NCBI GenBank assembly: GCA_030248295.1
Contig: JASANH010000306.1
Location: forward strand, 19,668 to 83,667
DNA length: 64,000 nt
Reading direction: 5' to 3'
Source of the DNA: Mesodorylaimus sp. YZB2_4
Lineage: Eukaryota > Nematoda > Enoplea > Dorylaimida > Dorylaimidae
Shown here: piece by piece, positions 33,301 through 44,174 of the stretch
Numbering within the stretch: position 1 is the stretch's first letter
Layout: every line of letters starts with the position of its first letter
Program-made: the position numbers and the translations under genes
The notes under the pieces: model-generated
The model's database searches: none
The model's input: the letters and a program-made list of their open reading frames with translations, nothing else
What the model was told of the DNA's origin: nothing

Positions 33301-33673
33301 CTTTGACCGAGCTAACTGTTGGCAACGAATTTTCAATTGATCTGAAATTATTGATAAATTTGAACTTCGATCAACCAAGTCGCGTTGGAAAGACGTTTAA
33401 ACATCATTCGAGTCGGGAATAAAACGAATTATTTCGTGCAAGGTATAGGAGGCCATACGTACAGATTTGTACTCGAACCAAAGTTGGATAAAATACGAAA
33501 ATGGTGGAAAATTGGATGAAATACGCAAGAATGATAGACCGACCGAGCGTCAAATAAGTCAAAGAAACACTGACCGTTTCCAGCCAGTTGGGCTCCTTTT
33601 ATAGCCAACAGACCAGCGGGCGTTATTTTCGATTCCAGGGTGCTGGTGGCGCTGGTCAATGGCGGGCTCTGGT

Positions 33674-34032
33674 ACCTAGGCAACCGACCCTTGGCGTCCC
33701 TAACAGCCATTGTTCAACAGCTGTCTACAAAAGATAAGATCTCGGCTCGGGCGTGACGCGTCGTGTTTCAATTACCCAAAGGATGCGCGGTGTTTTACTT
33801 AGCTAGGCACCAGCAGCTGCCCACAATAGCTTAATTACCGAGAAAGCCCATGGAGATTGAGCGAACGGCTTGTCATCACTGATGTCAGCGCGACGGTAAT
33901 GGTCTAGCGTCTCCAAGTAACCGTCCCTTAGCATACCTGACTGCCATTGTTTAACAGCTGTCTACAAATAGAAAAGATATCGGCTCGAGCGTGGCCGCAT
34001 CGTGTATTATTTATTAAAAAGGACGCGCGATG
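33674..34032 (+). repeat. Diverged duplicate of about 125 bp, 233 bp apart
   Basis: Segment 33674-33796 and segment 33907-34032 share AACCG.CCCTT, GCCATTGTT.AACAGCTG, TCTACAAA, ATCTCGGCTCG and a GCG-TCGTGT block in the same order. It could be a tandem duplication with an intervening segment, or a long-period satellite. Confidence 0.65.
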
Positions 34033-34238
34033 TCTGTCTAAAATAATCTGAAAGACGCCGCACTAGTCAACATCCGTCTTACATAACAGGGGGCTTGCTC
34101 TCTGGAAATAAGAAATTACAAGCCCCTCATTATTTATTCCTTTCGCAGACGCTGGGCAGGTGTTGTATGAATAAAATGGACACAGCAAAAAATATTTACA
34201 TTGACATACAAAAACAAACCGTTTTAAAAATTAAATTG

Positions 34239-34661
34239 CTAACAATCATTACCCCAGTAAATATCGCTACAAATATATACGACTTTTCCACTCGCCCAGC
34301 GAGTGGCTTGACACTCACATTCATATTCACATCGTCGAATTATGCCACGTAAAAAATTTGCGTAATTTGCGTGGCCTCTATCAGTCTGGCCGCCATAATA
34401 TTTTTCGATGTGATCCAGCCTCATTCCGAGTTCTAAGGAGGCTCTTTGACAAACGGGAATTTCATACAAGTCAATATTGTAAAGTAAATGGTAAGCCGAA
34501 CTATGTAGTCTTTTTTCGGCGAAATGATCGGCGCACCATTGATAATAATTGTAGGGAACGGTTCTTGTGCAATTTCTCTTTAAACAAATTGGATTTGGTG
34601 GCGGTGAAGGTAGATGCGGTGATAGGTCATCCCACCCACCAAACGGACTCGATGGAGACAC
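34239..34661 (-). CDS. Hypothetical protein, 140 aa, cysteine-containing
   Basis: The frame starts at ATG and encodes a proline-rich N-terminus (SPSSPFGGWDD, SPPPNP), then CLKRNCTRTVPYNYYQWC followed by a histidine (ADHF). This could bind a metal ion through C, C, C and H, though it is not a motif I can name. The rest has scattered cysteines (RRCEYECECQ) and tyrosines. No signal peptide or membrane segment is seen. Composition is coding-like and it has no better-supported overlapping frame. Treat it as hypothetical. Confidence 0.4.
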   Translation of the reverse strand: MSPSSPFGGWDDLSPHLPSPPPNPICLKRNCTRTVPYNYYQWCADHFAEKRLHSSAYHLLYNIDLYEIPVCQRASLELGMRLDHIEKYYGGQTDRGHANYANFLRGIIRRCEYECECQATRWASGKVVYICSDIYWGNDC

Positions 34662-34699
34662 TAAAAAACATTTGACAATACTGTACTGTAGTTCTTATT

Positions 34700-35840
34700 T
34701 GAAGGAGACAAAGTTTAGAGTTGACTTGATGGGTCAGATTCAAACTCTAGGTTCCAATGTTGATCCTGTGTTTCGATTCTATGGGATGACTGTTGGCTGA
34801 GTTTTCGGGAAAGGGTATGGATGTGGTATAGCACAGTTTCACACCCATTTGAAAGTATTGACCTAAACTTTATGAACTCGCCTCGTATGTCTACATTAGG
34901 ACACCATTGTGTTGGCGACGCTGGTGTCTGGTAACGATACTCCTCTCCAGAGGGATCCATCAACGCAACGATCCCCCCCCTTTTTGAGACCTTTAGTGTT
35001 GCGGGTAACAGTGCGACCGAGCTGCGGCATCGTTCATGTTACGTTTGCGTTTTTCCTCTGCTATTTCCAGGATTTGAACCACCCTTGATTTGTCTGCTTG
35101 CCCGCTAGCTTTTTTGCGAACTCGGCTACTTACTATATTATAAAACACCACCTAGCTTGCGGTCAGAGTATGTACTTACCCTGATTATTTTTATATGGTT
35201 CAGGTCTTAATTAGGTCGTGTTTTATTTTAAGACCACAACGCCATTTCCCGCATAAATGGTTTTTCGTTGTACGCGAAGATCACGTATTTAAACACAGCC
35301 CTCGCCCCTAACATGGCCGAGGCCTGTAATATGGCCTCGGAAACTTGGCCCCATTTGACAGAGGCTCAGCGACAGTATTGGAAACAGCGAGCTGCTATTA
35401 TTCGTCATAAGCAACAGCAACAGCAGTAGAAACAGCGGCTGCGTCGATAATCACACTATTCGATATCACATTTTGATTTTGTCAGGGTTTAAACCGTGTA
35501 TTTTTTATCATCTTAAGCATTTTTCATTCGCACTAATTTTTAAAATAAAATTCTTTTAGGGTGATAGATTTGGCGGCCTTGTAACTTTAAAAACTGGCGC
35601 CAACTATATCACCTTATTGAGGATTTTGCTCTTCATCAACCAAGCATAACTAATACAAATTATGCACTACATAATTTTGTATGCTACAGTATGTACATCT
35701 ATGTAGGTTACTATCGCGTGACGTGTGCCTGGTAACCACATACAGTTCCCCTGGGGTCATATGTTGCACCTCGCATAGCAGCCGTTCATCCCACATAGCA
35801 AACGGTTGCCATTTTTTGCTTCGAGACGATAAAGTTGATT
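34700..35840. other. No recognised gene; one tiny frame
   Basis: A 38-codon frame at 35313-35429 begins with an ATG and ends in a glutamine run (HKQQQQQ). Its leader is related to sequence at 37060-37150. Nothing else can be supported. Confidence 0.35.
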
Positions 35841-35883
35841 TTAGAAAGTGTCTTTTCGTTCTACATTCCTCGTTACCCCCACC

Positions 35884-36262
35884 ATGTCGTGTGGACAAGA
35901 TTTAACGCCTATTTCAACCGAGTTGAGGAACAACATCCACGAACCGTTGCGCGAAATGACCAATTGTGTGACTGGCCCCATTGCAGTATCAGGGGGCTAT
36001 TTTAGATTCAATGAAACTTCAACTTTGACTGCCCTGGTTTCTGCAAACGTTTCAAAACATCGCAAAAACCGTGAACAATCTCGTCGAAACTCGCGAGAAA
36101 AAGCAAGGATGGAAGAAATTGTGAAGAACTTCAAAATTGCGGGTTCTCTCGTCGGTGGACAAAATCAGGCTCAAATTTTAAGAAATGCTACAAATCGATT
36201 GGATGAACTTACCAAAATATTTTTCTCGTTTGACGACACACAATTATCAATGGATCAGACAG
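35884..36262 (+). CDS. First exon of a possible bHLH-like protein
   Basis: An ATG in favourable context (CCCACCATGTCG) opens a frame ending at a GTTAGT donor at 36263. After an N-terminal part without motifs, a basic segment (HRKNREQSRRNSREKARMEE) leads into a helix, a short loop (LVGGQNQ) and a second helix (AQILRNATNRLDELTKIFF). The order and spacing resemble basic helix-loop-helix DNA-binding domains. The invariant glutamate of the basic region and the usual hydrophobic pattern are only partly met, so this is tentative. The frame upstream of the ATG is also open for a few codons. Confidence 0.32.
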
Positions 36263-36479
36263 GTTAGTTTTTACGGCGGGTTTTTAGGTCAGACACGGAT
36301 CATGGCCAGGCGAGATATGAGCGGGAAATTTTAAAGTTGCGTTTTTATATTTTTTTTTAATTCTTATAAAAAAGAGTAAATTACCTTCGACTGGATCTAA
36401 ATGTTTTAAAAAACCCGTTGTTCCGTCAGGCGTTGATTGCGCTTGGGAAATCTCGGTTAATTTTTCGTTATTCATTGAT

Positions 36480-37540
36480 AATAGCGCAATAATAGCATAA
36501 AATAATGAGCGTGGTTTTCAGAACCGATTTTTCTAAACCAATTCACGCCCAGAGTTGAAGCAAGCAGACGATAACGAACTTAGAACAACCGACTCTGGCC
36601 CGACTTTAACTTCAAACTCTGGCTCAATTCGATCATATCAACAATAACAAATGCTCTCTAAAACTTGGATCCGAATTTACGCTTTCTTGTCCGTTCGTCT
36701 TTCTCAAGGTTGTTTTGTTGATTGAGCGTATACAAAACTGACAGGCAATTTCTCAAAATCGATTTCACGCGGTGGTATAGTATGAGAAACCCAAATATAT
36801 AGCAGATGGGATGCAGCAATTACTGTACTCGCCGAGTCCAATATGCTCTAATATCCATCCGTCCATCGTTACTCTTAACATTCAAAAAATAACACAGCGG
36901 GTGTCCAAACTTCAAAAGTTTAGGCTTTGGGGTTGAGTTTAGACTGCCCCTACTTTAAACATAATTTTTTGTGCTTATAACCATTAGTTACGGTGCAGCG
37001 CAGTACGAATTTTGTGTACATCTTCATGGTTTTTAGTTTTTATGCGGCATGATTCCTTTCATCTATTTGTAGCCTTTTCCTTGTACGCGCGATTCACTTA
37101 TCTCGACACGGACCTGGTAGCTAACATGACCAAAGCCTGCGAATTGGCTACCCGGACCTAGCCATTTTTAACTCGCATCTCGAGATAAGGATTGCCGGAT
37201 CTTTTCGATGGTTTCAGCTAAAAGCTGATTTATTTTACAATATTGTATTTTACTCTTTACATCCACTATCGGTGTTATCAGAGAAAATATCATTAATCGG
37301 ATGGATCCGGGTTGAAAGATTTTCTGCGGTTGCCGTGTGCAAAATGTGCGCAGTATTGTCGAGCGATTTTTCGACGATCGAGAATTTGGAGGATCGGAAA
37401 TCAGGAATAATAAAACAGGTGATACTTGCGTATGCTTAATCTATTTTCTAGTATATTTTGCAGTCGTTGTTATCATTTAAATGGAATCAATTAGTGTCTT
37501 TTGTACCCAAATAATTGAGCTTTAGAAAGAGGGGGACTTC
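36480..37540. other. No recognised gene
   Basis: AT-rich sequence with no coding signal. A stretch at 37060-37150 resembles 35230-35340, including an ATG in CTAACATG followed by a short frame. Confidence 0.4.
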
Positions 37541-37545
37541 TGAAC

Positions 37546-38100
37546 TCAGTCTAATTGGACTCGACCATCGTGCGAGGATAGAATGGGATAGGATAGGTCA
37601 CTTGTTACAGGATAGGAAATGGTCATATTCAAAGCACCACCGTTCGTATTAAAATCTAGGCGAACCCATGCATTCGATTGGACAGTTTTTTTAAACCTTT
37701 TATCGGCTTTATCAATGTAGGACGCATCGACGTCCTCCTTCCGCGTAAAAAGTAACCAACCAACGCAATAAACACCGCAATCACTAAAGCGAAAAAGAAA
37801 GGAAATCATAAGGATGTCCTTGAGGGAAAATCTGCCGCCATCCGATTCATCTAGACTCTTGACTGTACTCGAAAAGTTGGCAATAAAAACGGTACGATCG
37901 ACATTTTCCTTCGAGCCGTGTTGTATCTTTGACGATTGTTCCACGCACGGGTACTCGGAGCGAATAATGTGTTGCTCGGCCAGTGTTGCGGGTGCTGCTA
38001 AGGAGAATCGTGCCATCGTATTCGCTCCTCGTCCCGTTGACGAATTAGCCGAGGTTAGGCGTGCGATGAGAAAGATTAGGAGCAACTTTGTCCGACTCAT
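37546..38100 (-). CDS. Predicted secreted/single-pass membrane protein
   Basis: Starting at the ATG at 38100, the protein opens with MSRTKLLLIFLIARLTSANS, a signal peptide with a clear n-region, hydrophobic core and small residues before cleavage. About 75 residues follow, with possible N-glycosylation (ANFSS) and two cysteines. A hydrophobic stretch near residues 95-120 (ILMISFLF, GVYCVGWLLF) then leads to a basic stop-transfer (TRKED). The remaining 60 residues would be cytoplasmic and end at a TAG. I do not recognise a family. The frame is open further upstream with a GTG at 38136, but the signal peptide makes the ATG the likely start. The CRE/E-box promoter lies 430 bp upstream. Confidence 0.5.
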   Translation of the reverse strand: MSRTKLLLIFLIARLTSANSSTGRGANTMARFSLAAPATLAEQHIIRSEYPCVEQSSKIQHGSKENVDRTVFIANFSSTVKSLDESDGGRFSLKDILMISFLFRFSDCGVYCVGWLLFTRKEDVDASYIDKADKRFKKTVQSNAWVRLDFNTNGGALNMTISYPVTSDLSYPILSSHDGRVQLD

Positions 38101-38393
38101 TTCTTCGAGTAGGTCAGCTTCAATTCTTGGCTTCACATCTAGTTCTCCTATAAGGAAAAATCTATCGCGTACAAATCTAAAAACCTGTAACTAAGACAGA
38201 GCCCCTCGCTTTTATGAGATAGCATTTCTCACCCCTTACCAAAACTAGCTAATTTTCTTGAATTTTGTTAAATAATTTCAAACCAAAAAACTCCTTAGTA
38301 GCCATATCTGGTCGCTAGGAGACGAACGCGCGCGAGACCCCAGCCAGCTAGTTTTTCGAAATTTTAAATTCGAAGCCGGCTCGGCGTGGCGTG

Positions 38394-38520
38394 AGGGGGG
38401 GGGGGGGGGGGGGGCTAACACCCGCCCGCCTAATTAATCAACTTTTTTAATCGATTAATTAATTACCTCGCCAGCCGGCCCGTCTAGCCAGCCAGCGGGG
38501 GTGGGGAAGGGGGGGGGGGG
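38394..38520. repeat. Paired long G runs
   Basis: About 21 consecutive G lie at 38394-38414 and a second run near 38508-38520, with CCCGCCCGCC between them. Such runs can form G-quadruplexes and are prone to sequencing-length errors. Confidence 0.8.
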
Positions 38521-38534
38521 GCTAGCCGGCTTAA

Positions 38535-38623
38535 TGACGTCACGCGAGCCCGCGCGCGGCCGACCAATCAGAATCGAGGGGCGTGGCTTAGCGGTCACGT
38601 GACTCCGCCCATCAGCCAATCAG
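38535..38623. promoter_or_regulatory. Compact promoter: CRE, E-box and two CCAAT boxes
   Basis: Within 89 bp lie a palindromic cAMP-response element TGACGTCA (38535-38542), a CCAAT box (GACCAATCAG, 38562-38571), a palindromic E-box GTCACGTGAC (38594-38603), CCGCCC, and a second CCAAT box (AGCCAATCAG, 38614-38623). The region is GC-rich between AT-rich flanks. The CCAAT boxes face plus-strand transcription, but the palindromes are symmetric, so it may serve both the minus-strand gene at 37.5-38.1 kb and a plus-strand transcript. Confidence 0.6.
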
Positions 38624-38787
38624 ATGTAATAGAGGGCTAACATGCAAAAATAAGGTAGTCTTTTTCTTATGAATACACTACTTCTGAGCCTATAAAATAA
38701 TCATATAAAACAGTCAGCAAAAAAGCTACGGACAAAAGAGTTGGTTTTTCTGAAAGCTCTCATGGCGCGAAGTATTCTTTTGAGGGT

Positions 38788-40180
38788 GTGATTTTAAGAT
38801 TCGAGCTAATTAATTCTTTGTGCTCGAAAAACTGGATTTTAACGCATACCACCAGCAGGCGGAATATTTTTTTTAGCCGTGCGGCGCCCGTAAGTGCTAG
38901 CCGTAGTTACCCTCTGGTAAAATTACTGGCCGGCCAAGACGAGTGTGGTGTTCTGTTTATAGTTTGGTTGAACTTTTTCTTTTAGTTCGGTGGATTAGCT
39001 GGCTTTTTTTTATTGATTTGATTTTCAAGCCAAGAAATTTTGAAAAATCCTCTCGCGATCCACTGTACATTCTCTTTAGCAAAGAATATTTGTCGCGTAA
39101 CTGGAGCCCGTTTGCCACCAGAAAATAACTCGAATGTAGGCATCTCTGCATCGAGCTTGAACTGATGTACGTCTATGCGTTGATTTTTTAAAATTTTGAC
39201 TTCTTGACGAGTCGCTCACTCTATTCTGGCTCGCATTGTGCAGCAGATATTTGGTTCCCACCTGGCTAGTCTCGGTTTTCCGCGATATACTTCCCAGCAT
39301 GGGTTTTCTGTCTAAGCAGCTTAAAGCATGCACTTGAACTAGAACTTGAAATGTGCCAGATGGCTGATTGAGAGTCTGTTTGCTGCTTCATTGTCTTCAG
39401 TAGTTCCACTTTGCAGTCGAGACCTGCGTACTCCTGTTTCTCAATGACAATATTGTGCTGATCGCTTCTGTGGCTTTGGCTTCTTTGTTCCAACATCAGC
39501 TGCATCTTAGAATATAAAATCTTCCGTCAGATCATTGCAGATTTTTGCATCAAATAACAATGAAGGCCTAGCTACTCGTTGCTTAGCGCCCTGACAGATA
39601 AGCAAGCCAGGTCTTGGTTCTGGAAGTACGTTCAGAATGTCGTTTTCATTCACTATCACTGGACTTTCACATTCGCTTCTCAAGAACTGATTAGTCTTCG
39701 TTGTTTTTTGAAGTATGCGGATCTGTGCTTGGTTCTGATCATCGTCCACCTTCAGCACTTGAGCGGCTGTCCATGAATTATTTATCCTGATTGCAGAGTG
39801 ATTGCCAGATTCCAGTGCTAATGTGCCATCAATTGCATGGATTTCTTCTGAATCAGGTATTACACCTTCTTTAAATGCAATCTGGTGTTTAGCTTTTTGC
39901 CAACGAGTGGAGCAGGGAGAAGCATCTGCAATTTCATGCGAAGTTTCTGGATGCCCGAATCAGCCTAGAAAAGGAGGTGAACAAAATTTTTTTGTTTATG
40001 TTCTCTTCGTTTTTCGGAACATTCTTACTGTGGCAAAGGGGAAGGGATGTAGTCGTAAAAGATACGTTTTCGTTCAGTTTGACAATTGTGTGTCTCCCTC
40101 ATTTTATAATTTCATTCCAAGCACCCTCACTCATCTACGATCGGAGCTGAATAACTGACTGGACCGTCGTCAGGAAAGTG
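38788..40180. other. Unassigned exon-like frames
   Basis: Minus-strand frames at 39507-39950 and 39266-39505 look coding; the second begins MQLMLEQRSQSH after an acceptor-like ATTCTAAG. They include charged, glutamine-rich stretches, but no domain is recognised, and the two frames do not join without a shift. Confidence 0.25.
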
Positions 40181-40194
40181 AAAGGAATGACAGA

Positions 40195-40473
40195 ATGGCA
40201 GAGGCTGCATTCTGGGGAAAGGCTGATCACGCATATAATGAACGCAAGAGAATCGAACAAGCTAGACGCCAGGCTGGATTAGTGGAAGATTTGCCGCCTT
40301 TTCTGCTAGAAACCGAACCGCTTAGGCCAAAATGGTATGAGCGACTCAGTGAATGTGATGAAGCGAGAAGACTCGCTAATGAAGACTATGACCATGCCAA
40401 ACTGGCATGACGCGCAAAGATTGCGGGAGAAATGGATGCACAAAATTTAAGAGCGCGAAAAGCGCAAAAATGA
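40195..40473 (+). CDS. Small charged protein with internal TGA
   Basis: An ATG at 40195 starts a 71-codon frame rich in Arg, Glu and Ala (NERKRIEQARRQAG, DEARRLANEDYDHAKLA). After a TGA at 40408-40410 the same frame continues for about 20 codons of like composition (RAKIAGEMDAQNLRARKAQK) to the TGA at 40471. The continuity suggests a mutated sense codon rather than a true end. The protein would be helical and perhaps coiled-coil. No family is recognised. Confidence 0.35.
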
Positions 40474-40609
40474 TGTTTTCTCATTAATCTCTTGAAAGAA
40501 TATATTGGGTTTTTCCCCCCAGAAATAGGTCTTCACCTATGACATCATATTCCAAAGTATTCCCGTTTAAAAGTTCACACCCTGTGAGAGCGGGCTCCCC
40601 AAGTTGAAA

Positions 40610-40880
40610 CGGCCTTTTCTCCGTTTCTCCACTTTTTGATTTTTTCCCCCTCACCCCCTCCCGCCTTTTTCGAAAATTCGTTCCCCCCCCCCGCCCCTTC
40701 CCTTTTCCAAAAATTTTTTTTTTTTTCTTTTTTTTCCCCCCCCCCTCCGGGTTTTTGCCCCATTTTTTCTTACTCCCCCCCTTTTTTTCTTTTTTTCTTT
40801 TCTCTATTTTTTTTTTCTGTGGGAAACCCTTTTTATTCTTTTTTTTTCTTTCTTTTTTTCCCCTAAAATTTTTTTTTTCT
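40610..40880 (+). repeat. Low-complexity C/T tract
   Basis: Nearly pure pyrimidine with irregular C and T runs. It may be a simple repeat, but the ragged pattern also resembles poor-quality sequence. Confidence 0.7.
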
Positions 40881-41817
40881 TATCCCCAATAATATCTTTT
40901 TTCCACTAAAAACACATATAGTTGTTGTGTTTTTTGACGGATTAAATTCCTGGTTGCCAACGTGTCGAATTCTTCGCACATCAAAATACCTAACGGAATA
41001 AACAGCAAGAATAAGTTTCGATGGATAACGCATTTTTGAACAAGTAAGGCGAACATGCATTATGCACTGTGTTGGCCTGAAAAGAATTGTGGGCTCACGG
41101 ATTGGGCCATGCATAATAGCAGATAATCTGATTGCATAAACAAGGTAACGAAAGGGGAGGCCAGGTCATGTTGTGAGCCCGCGTAACTTTGCGCTGGCGA
41201 TATTTTGCTCACAACGTGGATGCAGCGAATGTTTGCATACGGCCTATTCTGATCATTGAATACCTTTCTCTACTGTCTGGGGCTGAATCAATTTTTTCAG
41301 CATGACTTCGTTTGAGAACTTTGTCGTGCTTTTTGAAACTTAAGAATCATTGTGCGATTCTGCTTATTTTACATTCAGTTAGTGCTCTGTCACCTGCAGG
41401 GTCCCTTGTCTGTGCACACACATGGGAAGTGGTATGCGCAGTGATTCGACAATGGCCTTGTCTGCGCACATGAATTATCTTCGCTCCCTCGCACTTTGTC
41501 AAGTGACTGACACCCCGTTCCGCCTGGGCTCTGTTGATCTTACACAAAGTCCCATTCACTGAGCGCCAATTATCCGGAACATAATTCTTATTTACAGAGT
41601 TACGTATCTGTGGGCGATTTGCGACGCGACCAGGGCCGGGTTCCTGAATCGCGATTAACTTTAACTGGGCAATTAAATCTAGCTTCGCCGGGCAGTCAAC
41701 TTTAACTGGCGTTCCTGAGTTGCGGTTAAAGTTAACTGGAAAATTCAACCGGGCGACTTGACCGCCCAAATCTAACCTACCTCGAGAGGTAGATTAACTT
41801 GCCGGTTATCCCATCTT

Positions 41818-42922
41818 TTGCACTGCGGTGAAGTTTTGAATGAAAAACCCATCATGAATTTGCTCCCATACATGCCGATCATCCCTATTTTTGATATAAG
41901 TGCTCGATCAGCTCACAATAGGCGCCCATATGAATTAATTAAGCAAAATCGGATAAATCCAGTCGACTATTACTCAGATAAAGATTTTCGAAAACGGTTT
42001 AGATTTCATAAGGAAACTTTTAAATATTTATGCGAAGCATTTGAAAGTGATCTTGGACGTATCACTAATCGTCATGCTTTGTCAACTGCAACTCAACTGG
42101 CCATAGCACTTTGATTTTATGCGACTGGGAGTTTCTTGGAAGCGATTGGCGACAATGGCGGTATCAAAATCGACAGTTAGCCGAGCGGTTCATGCTGTCT
42201 CATTAGCCATGTGTATTGTGGTTGGATAACTTTGTCAAGTTCCCAGATGATCGAAATGAATTAAGAAAAATTACAAAAGGATCTTTGACATTGGGAATTT
42301 TCCTTGCGTTGTTGGCGCCATAGATGGCTCACATATAAAAATTTTGGCACCTATTGGTGATCAGGAACACGTGTATGTGAATCGCAAGCAACAACACTCG
42401 ATCAATGTTCAGGGTATTTGCGATCATGAGGGCAGATTCCTTAATATCGTGGCTGATTGGCCTGGTAGTGTCCATGATTCGACGATATTGAAGCGTAGCA
42501 AGATTGGTATGGAGTTTGAGACTGGTCAGAGGCATGGAATTCTGCTCGGTGACAGTGGATACGCTTGCAGTCCCTGGCTCTTGAACTTATTTCTGGCACC
42601 AGTCGGAGACGAGCAGCGACGATACAATGTAGCACACAAAAGAACCAGGTGCGTTGTTGAAAGGTGTTTTGGTATGTGGAAACGTCGATTCCATGTTCTG
42701 CATAGCGAGATTCGAATGTCGCCTCTCCGAGCTTGTCGCGTGATCGCTGCCTGCGCTGTCCTACACAACATCGCCAAATCACGGAATGATGATGACGATT
42801 TTGATGTTCAAGATGAACAGACTGAGAGTGACGACGAGGAGGAACAATTTGACCATCAATCTGCTGATCGCAATACAGGTAGTGCGTTTCGTGCTCACTT
42901 TGCTCGAGAGCATTTTCGCTAA
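41818..42922 (+). pseudogene. Harbinger DDE transposase, N-terminal half broken
   Basis: The transposase would cut and move the element. Its N-terminal part (41818-42114) ends RHALSTATQLAIAL at a TGA where the family continues with RFYATGS. The next residues, FYATGSFLEAIGD, read on directly after the stop. A shift then puts the segment MAVSKSTVSRAVHAVS in another frame, and further shifts occur around 42230-42310. From about 42300 the catalytic part is open: [15 protein letters not shown] (first D), [13 protein letters not shown] (second D), [10 protein letters not shown] and [14 protein letters not shown] (catalytic E), ending in an acidic tail. The order and spacing are those of the DDE_Tnp_4 family. 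All three acidic residues are present. Because of the breaks, only the C-terminal half (42344-42922) could be translated as it stands. Confidence 0.85.
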
Positions 42923-43120
42923 CCACTGGCTTGGTATATCGTTTTTTGTTGTAGTTACATAGTGATCATAATTGTATTCCTAGTGAGAAACCAGCTGGCC
43001 ACTTTTTGCAAACATTTATCATTTAGCATAGCAAACTAATAGTGAACGTACAGCACGATTAGACGGTACGCACGTCGCCATACTTATCGTTCATGCACAC
43101 TTGCATGATTTATCTTGACA

Positions 43121-44174
43121 TCAGCCTAAATTGGCCAAATTATAATCGTTGCCACTCGGCGAGGTCAGCGAACCAAGTCCCACATGGCTAGGAGAATTGA
43201 ACAACAAAATGCTTGAAGTTGGAGTACGAACTGGTGATGTCATTTGAGGACCATTGGGAACACTCGGTTGCTTGGTAATTTTTTTCAATCTTAAATATTC
43301 TCTTTTTTCTTCGAGATAAGCCCTCTTTTCTGCTATTAAAAGCCGCTTTTCTTGATATGCAGCCGTTTTCTCAGCAAGTAATAAACGATTTTGCCGCACC
43401 ATTTCCAATTGCTCCTTGACCAAATCTTGCTGCAAATTGAACAAAGGCACAGTCAGTGGACTTCCAGCTGCGAGCTAACCGCTTCGAGCACGAATTCCAA
43501 CTCTTTTTTTTCAGTGGTAAATTGGGGAAGTTTGGGACCACACTTGCAGCGGAAATTGTAGCATCCATTTGTTGAAAATTCTGATTATTTTTCTGCTCAC
43601 GCCTGATATCATCGTGGTATCCGCCATCCTGATTCACATCGACGCTGTCATAAAGATTTTGTGCCAAATTATTTACGTCTTCTTCAACTTCATCATCCGC
43701 TGATGCAGCACCAATGGCTTCTGCTGCAGTACCAGCTCCACTTTCCATACCTGACCCTATCCCTTCTAACGAATCGCCAGAAGATCCATAGACGATCTCG
43801 TACATTTTCATAATGAACGCATCGGGGTCATCCGGTTTTGGTCCGCCTCCAGTTTTGTGTCGGCGTAGGGCAGTCGCGTAAGCACGAGTTTGCTTTTTCG
43901 TATTTTCGATTTTTAATTTGATTTCATCCAGGGTACATGGACTGTCAATTGCTGATATATTAAATTCTTTTTCCAAATCAAGCCAAGCACCCGCCTGTTG
44001 TTTATTCGTAACCTTTTGACCCTGACCGACTATGATCTCGTGGTGGCCTTCATATAATTCGACCAAAATAGCAGCATCCTTTAAAGTCCAGTTGGGGCGT
44101 CGCTTTTTAATGTTAGCTTCATTATCCATAATTTTAGGATTAGTCTGACTCACTCTTTTTTGAGCTTTTTTCAT
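43121..44174 (-). CDS. Harbinger Myb/SANT-like accessory protein
   Basis: An ATG at 44174 starts a protein whose residues about 25-95 form a Myb/SANT-like trihelix domain (RPNWTLKDAAILVELYEGHH, AWLDLEKEFN, CTLDEIKLKIENTKKQTRAYA). An acidic middle part follows. The frame diverges after an A8 run near 43510. In the adjacent frame the sequence continues as a likely intron and then a coiled coil (43121-43434: QDLVKEQLEMVRQNRLLLAEK, EKRAYLEEKREYLRLKK) ending at 43121. In Harbinger elements this protein binds the element ends and brings the transposase to the nucleus. The A-run slip may be a real frameshift or a sequencing error. The element's subterminal AACTG repeats resemble Myb sites and are the natural candidate target. 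Confidence 0.75.

Noticed and set aside
40636-40866. Plus-strand frame of phenylalanine, serine and proline runs
   Set aside because: Pure product of the pyrimidine low-complexity tract.
42441-42926. 161-codon minus-strand frame
   Set aside because: Antisense of the Harbinger transposase catalytic domain.
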